DNA of 64,000 nucleotides from Streptomyces hundungensis (GTDB taxonomy: Bacteria > Actinomycetota > Actinomycetes > Streptomycetales > Streptomycetaceae): assembly GCF_003627815.1 (NCBI RefSeq), contig NZ_CP032698.1, positions 3,472,001-3,536,000 on the forward strand, read 5' to 3'. Below are positions 50,124-58,226 of this stretch, one piece after another. Every line of letters starts with the position of its first letter. Positions within the stretch are counted from its first letter, which is position 1. The notes beneath the pieces were generated by a model that saw nothing but the letters and a program-made list of their open reading frames with translations, searched no databases and was not told the origin of the DNA. The position numbers and the translations under genes are program-made.

Positions 50124-52889
50124 TCAGGCGGGCTGGAAGGTGGCGAAGAGCGCGGCCAGGGTCTGCTGGGTCTCCGGCTTCGACCAGTCCTCGTCCTTGG
50201 CCGAGAACATGATTCCGTAGCCCTGGCTCATGCTGACGACGAAGCCCCGGTCCACCGAGTGGTACCTGGCTCCGCTGTCTTTGTCGTCGTAGGTGAACTC
50301 CCAGTCGGCCGCGAGCCAGCCCCGGTAGGTCACCGCGGCTATCTTCACCCGCTTGTAGCCGGGCCTGGTCATGGACGACTCCTGGTTCGTCCAGTCCTGC
50401 ACCGGGTTCTTCTTGGGGCTGTCGGTCCAACCGATCAGCAGGCGCTGCCCGTTGGGCCCGCTGAAGCGGACTCCCGCGTCACCGGTCGAGGTGTACGACC
50501 AGCCCGCGGGCAGTCCTATGGAGAAACCCTGGCTGGACTTGTAGGGGGTGGTGGCGGGTGCGCCCGTGGCGCTGCCGTTGCCGCCGTTGCCGGTGCCCGT
50601 GCCGTCGCCGGTGCCGTTGGCGTCGCCCTTGCCGTCGGCCTGTCCGCTCGACGCGTTCTGGCCCGAGGGGGTGCTCCCGCCGCCGGACGGCTGCTGGCTT
50701 CCGGTGCCCTTCTTGCTGCTCGCCGCCGAACCGCCGGCGGCGGGGCCGCTGGAGGCCGCCTTGTCGCCGCCGGACTTGTTGGCGTTCTCGTCGTCCCCGC
50801 CGAGGGTGAGGGCGAGCACCGTGCCGAGTATGGCGAGCGCCGCGACCACCGCGATGATCACCAGGGTGCGGCGCGGCACGACATCGGTGAGCGGCGCCCG
50901 CGGCGGCGGCACGGGCCCGGACGGCGATCCCGACGGCGAGCCGGACCTGGACCGCGGTGCGGGCACCACCTTGGAGCGCCCGTCCCGCGCCTCGCGGGCA
51001 CCCTGCGCCTTCACCTTGGCCTCGGCCGCCGCGTTCCGTACGGACTTGAGCGCGCCGCGCATCCGCTCGGCGGCCACGTCGGCCTTGGGCTCACCGGGCA
51101 GCGGCGGCAGCGGAACGACCCGGGTCGCCTCGGGCGAGACCGGTTCCGGCACGGCCGCCGGACGCTCCGGGGCGTTGAGCACCGCGGTGAGCATCTTGCG
51201 GGCCGCGGTGTTGTCGAGCCGCTGCGCCGGGTCCTTGGCGAGCAGCCCGTAGATGACCTGCTCAAGGAGCGGGCCCGCGTTCTTGGGCGGATCGACCGGC
51301 TCGGTCATCACCGCGGTGAGCGTCGCGATCGCCGAGCCCTTGTCGTACGGCGGCACGCCTTCCACGCACGCGTACAGGAGCCCGCCGAGCGACCAGAGGT
51401 CGGCGGCCGGGCCGGGCTTGTGGCCGCGGGCCCGCTCGGGCGAGATGTACGAGGGCGCGCCGACCAGCATGCCGGTGGAGGTGATGGAGGGGTCGCCCTC
51501 CACCTGGGCGATGCCGAAGTCGGTCAGCACGACCCGGCCGTCCTCGGCGATCAGCACGTTGGACGGCTTGACGTCGCGGTGCAGGATGCCTTCCCGGTGC
51601 GCGGAACGCAGCACGTCCAGGATGGCGAGCCCCACCTCGGCGGCCCGTCGGGGCGTCAGGGTGCCGTCCTCGCGCACGGCTTCGGCGAGCGACTTGCCCT
51701 CGACGAGTTCCATGACGATCCAGGGCCGGTCGTCCTCGTCCACCACGTCGTAGACGGTCACGGCCGCGGTGTTGCGGATCCGGGCGATCGCCTTGGCCTC
51801 ACGCAGGGTGCGGGTGATGAGCCGGCGCTTCTCGTCGTCGTCGATGCTGGAGGGGAAGCGGAGTTCCTTGACGGCGACGGTCCGTCCGAGCGTCTCGTCG
51901 ACGGCTCGCCACACGGTCCCCATGCCGCCCCGCCCGAGCACGCCACCGAGCCGATACCGCCCGGCGAGCAACCGCCCTTCCCCACCACCGGCGGCGGGGC
52001 CGCCCTTCGTGTCGGCGGAGCTGGTGGCCGACTTGGCGGGGGCGGGGGCGGGACCGGGGGTCGGCGTGCCAGCCGGGGTGGAACGCTTGGCGTCGGCAAC
52101 GGGCTTGGCGTCGGCGGAAGTGGGGGCCGGCTTCGCGTCCTCGACGTTCGGCGCCGACTTGGCGTCGGCGGACTTGGAGGCCGCCTTGGCGCCGGGCTTG
52201 GCGCTCGGCTTCGCGATGGAGACGGCGGGCTTGGCGTCCGTAACGGGCTTGGCGTCGGCGGCCGATGCCCGCGGCTTCGCGTCCTCCTCCACCTTCGGGG
52301 CCGACTTCGGGGCCGGCTTGGCGTCCTCGACCTTCGAGATCGGCCCGGCGTCCTCGACCTTCGGGGACGGCTTGGCGTCCTCGACCTTCGGGGCCGGCTT
52401 GGCGTCCTCGACCTTCGGGGCCGGCTTGGCGTCCTCGGCCTTCGAGGTCGGCTTGGCTTCGGCGGCCCGGGAGCCCGACTTGGGCTCGGCGGCCGGGTTG
52501 TCCTGCCGAGCGCGCGATGCCGCACCGGCGGGCTTGGCCACGGACGTCCGAGGGTCCGCCTTCTCTCCGGACGCGCCCGCACCGGCCTTCGCACCCCCGG
52601 CCGAGGAGCCCGACGTGGACGTCGGGGAAGCCGCGTCCCGCCCGGCACCGGACGGCTCACCCGCACCGCGCTTCGCCACCGCGTCACCCGTGTCGTCGGG
52701 CTCGGCGTCGGGGCCGGGCTCGGTGGCCCGGGCCGAACGGCCGGCCGGGGCCACGGCGTCCGCCGTGTCCGCCGGGCGTCGCCCGGACTTCGTGCCCGCC
52801 TCGTCCGAGGCGGACTCGGCGGGCGTCGACGACGCCTCCGGTTCCCGCTCGTCCCGCTGGGGTTCCCGCGACTGCTCCGCCTGCGACAT
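50124..52889 (-). CDS. Transmembrane Ser/Thr protein kinase with a long repetitive N-terminal extension (kinase 5 of 5)
   Basis: The 921-aa protein (ATG 52889, AGAGGGGACGC upstream) has an unusual N-terminal region of about 300 residues rich in Ala, Lys, Pro, Ser and Asp, including nine-residue repeats of the form VEDAKPAPK at about 147-195. The kinase domain (310-575) is intact: LGRGGMGTVW, K341 in VAVKE, HRDVKPSN, DFGIAQ, GAPSYISPE. After a basic linker comes a membrane helix (TLVIIAVVAALAILGTVLAL), a Gly/Ser/Asn linker and the extracellular domain (GFSIGLPAGWSYTSTGD, YRGWLAADWEFTYDDKD, LAALFATFQPA). The N-terminal repeats look like a flexible Lys/Pro-rich tether. Likely expressed first in the cluster or separately; 215 bp lie before kinase 4. 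Confidence 0.92.
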   Translation of the reverse strand: MSQAEQSREPQRDEREPEASSTPAESASDEAGTKSGRRPADTADAVAPAGRSARATEPGPDAEPDDTGDAVAKRGAGEPSGAGRDAASPTSTSGSSAGGAKAGAGASGEKADPRTSVAKPAGAASRARQDNPAAEPKSGSRAAEAKPTSKAEDAKPAPKVEDAKPAPKVEDAKPSPKVEDAGPISKVEDAKPAPKSAPKVEEDAKPRASAADAKPVTDAKPAVSIAKPSAKPGAKAASKSADAKSAPNVEDAKPAPTSADAKPVADAKRSTPAGTPTPGPAPAPAKSATSSADTKGGPAAGGGEGRLLAGRYRLGGVLGRGGMGTVWRAVDETLGRTVAVKELRFPSSIDDDEKRRLITRTLREAKAIARIRNTAAVTVYDVVDEDDRPWIVMELVEGKSLAEAVREDGTLTPRRAAEVGLAILDVLRSAHREGILHRDVKPSNVLIAEDGRVVLTDFGIAQVEGDPSITSTGMLVGAPSYISPERARGHKPGPAADLWSLGGLLYACVEGVPPYDKGSAIATLTAVMTEPVDPPKNAGPLLEQVIYGLLAKDPAQRLDNTAARKMLTAVLNAPERPAAVPEPVSPEATRVVPLPPLPGEPKADVAAERMRGALKSVRNAAAEAKVKAQGAREARDGRSKVVPAPRSRSGSPSGSPSGPVPPPRAPLTDVVPRRTLVIIAVVAALAILGTVLALTLGGDDENANKSGGDKAASSGPAAGGSAASSKKGTGSQQPSGGGSTPSGQNASSGQADGKGDANGTGDGTGTGNGGNGSATGAPATTPYKSSQGFSIGLPAGWSYTSTGDAGVRFSGPNGQRLLIGWTDSPKKNPVQDWTNQESSMTRPGYKRVKIAAVTYRGWLAADWEFTYDDKDSGARYHSVDRGFVVSMSQGYGIMFSAKDEDWSKPETQQTLAALFATFQPA
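52305..52451. repeat. 27-bp tandem repeat in the kinase 5 gene
   Basis: About five units of 27 bp (GGCTTGGCGTCCTCGACCTT followed by CGGGGCC on the plus strand) encode the nonapeptide VEDAKPAPK and variants. Two neighbouring units (about 52366-52430) are nearly identical at DNA level, which suggests recent expansion. A useful strain-typing locus. Confidence 0.75.
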
Positions 52890-53158
52890 GCGTCCCCTCT
52901 GCGATTCCTGATCTTCGCCCGCGCCGGCCTCGGCCCGCGGCCCGCCGCGACCTGCCCTCGTGGAGGCGGCCCGGCTCACCGCTCCGACCTGTTTGTCCTG
53001 CCGGGTGCCCGACCGCGCCGGAGCCGTTGTCGAACCCGGCGTCCGCACGAGGCCCGTAACCCGCCCTGGCAGAGCCCCCATTGTCCCTCACGCCAGGACC
53101 GATGATGGTCCCGGGTCCGCCGTCCGCCAAGATGGCTCCGAAGGAAGGGAAGCCCGCC

Positions 53159-54292
53159 ATGCCGACGCTCCGGGCCCCGCTCGTCGCAGCGCTGGCCACG
53201 ACGCTCTGTGTCCTCGGCACGGCCGTGCCGCCCGGCGAACCGGCCCCCTCCGCCGTACGCACCGCGCTGGCCCGCCTCGTCACCGCCGGGGGCGCCCCGG
53301 GTGCCGCACTGCTCGGCGAGGACCCGTCCGGCACCCGGTACCGCACCGCGGGCGCGACCCTCGGCCGGGACGACCACTTCCGCGCGGGCAGCGTCACCAA
53401 GTCGTTCGTGGCCACCGTCGTGCTCCAACTGGCCGCCGAGGGCAGGCTGGGGCTCGATGACACCGTGGAGCGGTATCTGCCCGGGCTCGTGCGCGGGCAC
53501 GGCAACGACGGCCGCCACCTCACCCTGCGCTCCCTGCTCTCCCACACCAGCGGTCTCTTCAACTACACGGCGGACACCACCGTTCCGGTTCCCGTCACCG
53601 CCGATGAAGTCATCCGCACCGCGCTCGCCCACTCCCCCGGGCGCCCGGGCAGGTACTCCTACGCCAACACCAACTACGTGCTGCTCGGCCTGATCATCGA
53701 GGCCGTCACCGGCCACCCCTACGCCGTCGAAGCCCAACGTCGCATCCTCACCCCCCTCCATCTCACCGGCACCTCCTTCCCCGGAGCCCGCACCCACCTA
53801 CCCGAACCCCACAGCCGCGCCTACACGCCCGACGGCCGGGACGTCACCGACCTCGATCCGCGCCAAGCGGGCGCCTCCGGCGAACTGATCTCGACCCTCG
53901 CCGATCTCAGCCGTTTCTACGCGGCCCTCCTCGGTGGCGCCCTGCTGCCTCCGGCCCAGCGTCGCGAACTGCTCGACACCACCGCCACCCTGGGCGTGTA
54001 CGGCCTCGGCGTCTACCCCCAGCGCCTCGACTGCGGTCTGACGGTGTGGGGGCACAACGGCCACATCGCGGGCAGTTTCGTACGCGCCGCCACCACCTCC
54101 GACGGCCGCCACACCCTCGTCTTCCGCGTCAATACCGATGCCCTCACCGACCCCTCCCTCGAACTCGCGCTCCTCGACGCGGAGTTCTGCCCGAAATCGG
54201 GCGCCCTATCCGCATCCGCGGCCCCGCCCGCGCCCGTACCTCCGTCCAGGTCCGTGCCCCCGCCCGCGCCCGGGTCCTCCCCCGCGCGCTAG
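53159..54292 (+). CDS. Secreted serine beta-lactamase-like hydrolase (class C / DD-peptidase family)
   Basis: The 377-aa protein (ATG 53159 after GGAAGGGAAG) has a signal peptide (LRAPLVAALATTLCVLGTAV) and the penicillin-recognising fold with all three motifs: SxxK in GSVTKSF, YxN in YSYANTNYV, and HNG in WGHNGHIAG. ARYLPGLVRGHG-like and LLSHTSGLFNY segments are typical of the class C/AmpH/D-alanyl-D-alanine carboxypeptidase and esterase group. The tail is Pro/Ser-rich. Streptomyces have many such enzymes acting on peptidoglycan or beta-lactams, and sequence alone does not decide. It is divergent from the kinase cluster and shares its CTAG stop with glpD. Confidence 0.88.
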   Translation: MPTLRAPLVAALATTLCVLGTAVPPGEPAPSAVRTALARLVTAGGAPGAALLGEDPSGTRYRTAGATLGRDDHFRAGSVTKSFVATVVLQLAAEGRLGLDDTVERYLPGLVRGHGNDGRHLTLRSLLSHTSGLFNYTADTTVPVPVTADEVIRTALAHSPGRPGRYSYANTNYVLLGLIIEAVTGHPYAVEAQRRILTPLHLTGTSFPGARTHLPEPHSRAYTPDGRDVTDLDPRQAGASGELISTLADLSRFYAALLGGALLPPAQRRELLDTTATLGVYGLGVYPQRLDCGLTVWGHNGHIAGSFVRAATTSDGRHTLVFRVNTDALTDPSLELALLDAEFCPKSGALSASAAPPAPVPPSRSVPPPAPGSSPAR

Positions 54293-55995
54293 ACCGGGGC
54301 GATGTCGGGCGCCCCGAGCCGGGCCGCGTCCGCCGTCAGGTCGTCGGGCTGGCGCTGCGACTCCCGCTCCGCCTCCACCCGCTTCTCGTAGTGCTCCACC
54401 TCCTTCTCGATCTGCTTGGTGTCCCAGCCGAGCACCGGCGCCATCAGTTCCGCGCACTCGCGAGCCGATCGCGTACCCCGGTCGAAGGTTTCGATCGAGA
54501 TGCGGGTACGCCGCGTCAGTACGTCGTCGAGGTGGCGGGCCCCTTCGTGTGAGGCGGCGTAGACGATCTCGGCGCGCAGATAGTCCTCCGCGGCGGCGAG
54601 CGGCTCGCCGAGCGAGGGGTCGGCGGTGATCAGCTCCAAGAGGTCCTCGGCCATCGAGCCGTACCGGTTCAACAGGTGTTCCACGCGCACCACATGGAGC
54701 CCGGTCCTGGCCGCGATCCTGGCCCGGGTGTTCCACAGCGCCTTGTACCCCTCGGCGCCGAGCAGCGGGATGTCCTCGGTGACGCACTCCGCCACCCGCT
54801 GGTCGAGCGCGTGCACCGCCTCGTCGACGGCGTCCTTCGCCATCACCCGGTACGTCGTGTACTTGCCGCCCGCCACGACCACGAGCCCCGGCACCGGATG
54901 CGCGACGGTGTGCTCGCGCGAGAGCTTGCTGGTGGCGTCGGACTCCCCAGCGAGCAGCGGCCGCAGACCGGCGTACACCCCCTGGACGTCGTCCCGGGTG
55001 AGCGGCACCGCGAGGACCGAGTTGACGTGTTCCAGGAGGTAGTCGATGTCGGCGCTGGAGGCGGCCGGGTGCGCCTTGTCGAGGTCCCAGTCGGTGTCGG
55101 TGGTGCCGATGATCCAGTGCCGGCCCCAGGGGATGACGAAGAGCACGGACTTCTCGGTGCGCAGGATCAGGCCGGTGTTCGAGTGGATGCGGTCCTTGGG
55201 CACCACCAAATGGATGCCCTTCGAGGCCCGTACGTGGAACTGTCCCCTCTCCCCGATCAGCGCCTGGGTGTCGTCGGTCCACACGCCCGTCGCGTTCACC
55301 ACCTGCTTGGCGCGGACCTCGTACTCCCCGCCCGCCTCGCCGTCCTGCACCCGGGCACCGACGACGCGCTCGCCCTCGCGCAGGAAGCCCACCACCCGGG
55401 CCCGGTTGGCGACCTGGGCTCCGTACGCGGCGGCGGTGCGCACCAGGGTGGTCACATAACGGGCGTCGTCCATCTGCGCGTCGTAGTACTGCAAGGCCCC
55501 CACCAGCGCGTCCTTCTTCAACGCGGGGGCGACGCGCAGCGCGTGGCGCCGACTCAGGTGACGGTGTGTCGGCAGGCCCCGGCCATGGCCCGACGACACG
55601 GACATGGCGTCGTAGAGCGCGACGCCCGATCCCGCGTACAGCCGCTCCCAGCCCTTGTGCTGCAACGGGTAGAGGAACGGAACCGGCTTCACCAGATGTG
55701 GCGCGAGCCGTTCGAGCAGCAGCCCGCGCTCCTTCAGCGCTTCCCGTACGAGGGCGAAGTCGAGCATTTCCAGATAGCGGAGCCCGCCGTGGATCAGCTT
55801 GCTGGAGCGGCTGGAGGTGCCCGACGCCCAGTCCCGCGCTTCGACCAGACCGGTGGCCAGGCCTCTGGTCGCCGCGTCGAGCGCCGTGCCCGCGCCGACC
55901 ACCCCCGCGCCCACGACCAGCACGTCCAGTTCGCGTTCGGCCATGGCGGCGAGCGCCTGTGCGCGCTGCTCGGGTCCCAGTGTCGCTGTCCTCAC
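54289..55995 (-). CDS. glpD: Glycerol-3-phosphate dehydrogenase (FAD-dependent)
   Basis: GlpD, 568 aa, oxidises sn-glycerol 3-phosphate to dihydroxyacetone phosphate at the membrane, passing electrons to quinone. The FAD motif is VLVVGAGVVGAGTALDAATR at 25-44; SSRSSKLIHGGLRYLEMLDF is the family signature; GTTDTDW, VYAGLRPLL and GGKYTTYR are further conserved blocks, and a helical C-terminal domain ends the protein. A second, possibly separate, glpD with glpFK is usual in Streptomyces, so this may be the isolated copy. No glpF or glpK is adjacent. The stop codon shares the palindrome CTAG with the stop of the convergent hydrolase gene (4-bp overlap). Confidence 0.95.
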   Translation of the reverse strand: MRTATLGPEQRAQALAAMAERELDVLVVGAGVVGAGTALDAATRGLATGLVEARDWASGTSSRSSKLIHGGLRYLEMLDFALVREALKERGLLLERLAPHLVKPVPFLYPLQHKGWERLYAGSGVALYDAMSVSSGHGRGLPTHRHLSRRHALRVAPALKKDALVGALQYYDAQMDDARYVTTLVRTAAAYGAQVANRARVVGFLREGERVVGARVQDGEAGGEYEVRAKQVVNATGVWTDDTQALIGERGQFHVRASKGIHLVVPKDRIHSNTGLILRTEKSVLFVIPWGRHWIIGTTDTDWDLDKAHPAASSADIDYLLEHVNSVLAVPLTRDDVQGVYAGLRPLLAGESDATSKLSREHTVAHPVPGLVVVAGGKYTTYRVMAKDAVDEAVHALDQRVAECVTEDIPLLGAEGYKALWNTRARIAARTGLHVVRVEHLLNRYGSMAEDLLELITADPSLGEPLAAAEDYLRAEIVYAASHEGARHLDDVLTRRTRISIETFDRGTRSARECAELMAPVLGWDTKQIEKEVEHYEKRVEAERESQRQPDDLTADAARLGAPDIAPV

Positions 55996-56088
55996 GGCTT
56001 GCCTCCCGTGGATCGGGGTGGTCCGCGGGCCGGGTGGTCCGGCTCACACCCTCGATTCTGGACGGGACCACCGACATCGGCCACCGCC

Positions 56089-56182
56089 TGTGGACAACAC
56101 TCGGCTTGCCGGGTCGGCACAATGCCGCATATCAGTCATATTTCCTCTTAGTCTGACATTCAGCACGCCCATTCTGTCCACA
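56089..56182. other. Pair of DnaA-box-like sequences flanking an AT-rich stretch
   Basis: TTGTCCACA on the minus strand (56097-56089) is an exact Streptomyces DnaA box. CTGTCCACA on the plus strand (56174-56182) is a one-base variant. Extended, they form a perfect 10-bp inverted repeat (CCTGTGGACA at 56087-56096, TGTCCACAGG at 56175-56184) around 78 bp that include ATATCAGTCATATTTCCTCT, AT-rich for this genome. It lies in the divergent glpD / nucleotide-sugar dehydrogenase promoter region. A DnaA-regulated promoter or titration site is possible; chance is not excluded. Confidence 0.45.
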
Positions 56183-56228
56183 GGGCTTGCGTCCCCTGTC
56201 ACCTCCGGCTAAGGGAAAGGACGGTCAC

Positions 56229-57473
56229 ATGCCCGCAGACCTCGCCGTCATCGGACTCGGCCACCTGGGCCTGCCCCTCGCCCAAGCCGCCGTCGCCGCC
56301 GGCATCCAGACCGTCGGACACGACACCGATCCACGGGCCGTCGCCGAACTCAACGCGGGGCGCACCCCCGTCGACGGCTCGCTCACCCCGGCCGACCTGC
56401 GCCGGATGCTCGCGGGCGGCTTCCACACCACGACCGACCCCGCCGAACTCGGCCGAGTCCGTACCGCCGTCATCTGCGCGCCCACCGCCCTCGGCGCCGA
56501 CCGCGCCCTCGACCTCGGCGCGGTCGCCGACGCGGCCCGCGCGCTGGCCCGGCGCCTGCGGCCGCACACCACCGTCATCCTGGAGTCGGCCGGCCACCCC
56601 GGCACCACCGAGGAGTTCCTGCGCCCCCTCCTCGAAGAGGGCTCGGGGCTTCGGGCCGGACGCGACTTCCATCTGGCCTACTCGCCGAGCCGCGTCGACC
56701 CCGGCAACCGCACCCACAGCTTCGCGGCGACCCCCAAGGTCATCGGCGGTCTCACCCCGGCCTGCACGGAGTCGGCCGCCGCGTTCTACGGCCGGCTCAC
56801 CGACAAGGTGGTGCGCGCCCGGGGACTGCGCGAGGCCGAGATGTCCAAGCTCCTCGAAACCAACTTCCGGCACGTCAACATCGCCCTGGTCAACGAGATG
56901 GCCGTGCTCTGCCACGACATGGGCGTCGACTTCTGGGACGTCATCCGCTGCGCGGAAACCAAACCGTTCGGCTTCCAGGCCTTCCGGCCGGGGCCCGGCG
57001 TCGGCGGCCACGGCATGCCCCTCGACCCGACCCCGCTGCCCTATGCGGGACTGCGCATGGTCGGTCTCGCCCGCGAGATCAACGCACACATGCCGAGCTA
57101 TGTCATCCAGCGCTCCACCACGCTCCTGAACGAGCACGGCAAGTCGGCCCGGGGCGCCCGCGTCCTGCTGCTCGGCGTGACCTACAAGCCGGACTCGGCC
57201 GACCAACAGGGCGCCCCCGCCCAGGAGATCGCCGGCCGCCTCATGGACCTGGGCGCCCAGATCACCTACCACGACCCCCATGTGCCCACCTGGCGCGTCC
57301 GCGACCAGCCGGTGCCGCGCGCCGACTCGCTGTACGAGGCCGCCGCCCACGCCGATCTGACGGTGCTGCTCCAGCACCACCGCACGTACGACCTCCAAGG
57401 CCTCGCGGTCAAGGCGCAGCTGCTCCTGGACACCCGTGGCGCGACCCCGGCGGGGGCGGCCCACCGCCTGTGA
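56229..57473 (+). CDS. Nucleotide-sugar dehydrogenase homologue lacking the catalytic cysteine
   Basis: The 414-aa protein has the UDP-glucose/UDP-ManNAc dehydrogenase fold. An NAD motif VIGLGHLGLPLAQAA lies at 7-21, a central dimer helix KLLETNFRHVNIALVNEM at 207-224 and a C-terminal sugar-binding domain (LLLGVTYKPDSADQQGAPA). The active-site motif, normally GxGxGGxC(x)P, reads GPGVGGHGMPLDP with Gly262 where the nucleophilic Cys should be. The conserved ENT motif after Lys is ETN. It cannot perform the second oxidation by the usual thiohemiacetal route and may be a single-step alcohol dehydrogenase, a regulator, or inactive. AAGGGAAAGGA precedes the ATG. It is divergent from glpD. Confidence 0.85.
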   Translation: MPADLAVIGLGHLGLPLAQAAVAAGIQTVGHDTDPRAVAELNAGRTPVDGSLTPADLRRMLAGGFHTTTDPAELGRVRTAVICAPTALGADRALDLGAVADAARALARRLRPHTTVILESAGHPGTTEEFLRPLLEEGSGLRAGRDFHLAYSPSRVDPGNRTHSFAATPKVIGGLTPACTESAAAFYGRLTDKVVRARGLREAEMSKLLETNFRHVNIALVNEMAVLCHDMGVDFWDVIRCAETKPFGFQAFRPGPGVGGHGMPLDPTPLPYAGLRMVGLAREINAHMPSYVIQRSTTLLNEHGKSARGARVLLLGVTYKPDSADQQGAPAQEIAGRLMDLGAQITYHDPHVPTWRVRDQPVPRADSLYEAAAHADLTVLLQHHRTYDLQGLAVKAQLLLDTRGATPAGAAHRL

Positions 57474-57563
57474 AATCCGGGTGGGTCACGGGCCGGGGGC
57501 TGCTAACCTGCGGCGTTCACTTCTCGCACAGCCGTGCGTTTTCCGTCCCAGGGGGGACCATCC

Positions 57564-58061
57564 ATGAGCCAGCCCGTCACGCCACCGCCCCAGCCCTCCG
57601 GCCCGCAGCCGGGCTTCGGATACCCGGCGGCGCCGGTCGCCCCGGCGCCGGTGCGGGGGCCCGGCAACCTGGTGGGCGGCGCGCTCGCCGGCTTCGCCGT
57701 CGCCGTCGCCACCGGGCTGGTCTACGGCCTCATCACGGGCGCCATCGAGCGACAGTTCGGCTACGCGGCCTTCGGCATCGGTTTCGCGGTGGCCCTGGCG
57801 ACCTTCAAGGTGGGCGGGCGCAGCTTCTGGCTGTTCGTGATCTCCGCGCCCCTGGCGGTGGCCGCCACCTTCTTCGGCCAGCTCCTCGCGGTCGCGATGA
57901 TCGAGACCAAGGAGACCCCCGAGTCGGTCACCGACCTGTTCCTGAGCCACTTCGGCCTGCTGACCGACCTGTGGGCGTACGACCAGAGCATCCTGCGGTA
58001 CGCGTTCCTCGTGCTCGCCATCGTCGGCGCCTGGGCGGGGGCCAGCCGCGCCACGGAGTAG
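57564..58061 (+). CDS. Pro-rich small membrane protein, function unknown
   Basis: The 165-aa protein (ATG 57564, GGGGGGACC upstream) has a Pro/Gly/Gln-rich N-terminus of about 38 residues and four hydrophobic segments (NLVGGALAGFAVAVATGLVY, YAAFGIGFAVALATFKVGG, LFVISAPLAVAATFFGQLLA, ILRYAFLVLAIVGAWAGAS). Streptomycetes have many such single-copy proteins with a disordered tail in front of four helices. It is followed by a strong stem-loop. Function unknown. Confidence 0.8.
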   Translation: MSQPVTPPPQPSGPQPGFGYPAAPVAPAPVRGPGNLVGGALAGFAVAVATGLVYGLITGAIERQFGYAAFGIGFAVALATFKVGGRSFWLFVISAPLAVAATFFGQLLAVAMIETKETPESVTDLFLSHFGLLTDLWAYDQSILRYAFLVLAIVGAWAGASRATE

Positions 58062-58080
58062 CCGAGAGCCACCCGGACCA

Positions 58081-58128
58081 CATGGGGAAGGGCCCGTACC
58101 GCTCGTCGCGGTGCGGGCCCTTCCTCAT
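58081..58128. terminator. Long bidirectional terminator
   Basis: GGAAGGGCCCGTACCG (58086-58101) pairs with CGGTGCGGGCCCTTCC (58109-58124) with one G-U pair; the flanking CATG at both ends extends the stem to about 20 bp. It lies 20 bp after the membrane-protein stop and before the end of guaB3, between convergent genes. Confidence 0.8.
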
Positions 58129-58130
58129 GC

Positions 58131-58214
58131 GTACGGCTCGCCCTTATGCGGACGGGACGTACGGCTCGCCCTTATGCGGGCGGCCCGTCCGGCTCGTCCT
58201 TATGCGGGCGGGAC
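58131..58214. repeat. Three tandem 28-bp repeats downstream of the terminator
   Basis: Units begin at 58131, 58159 and 58187 (GTACGGCTCGCCCTTATGCG plus eight more bases; the third unit has two changes in this stretch). There is no spacer between units. No coding sense is apparent; the copies lie between the terminator and the end of guaB3. They could be a variable-number repeat or multiple weak binding sites. Confidence 0.75.
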
Positions 58215-58226
58215 GCGGTTCAAACC

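Noticed and set aside
50088..53105. 1005-codon plus-strand frame opposite kinase 5
   Set aside because: Shadow of the kinase gene: repetitive Gly/Arg/Val pattern, no family motifs.
58131..58214. Possible CRISPR array
   Set aside because: The three units abut without spacers and vary internally; no cas genes nearby.
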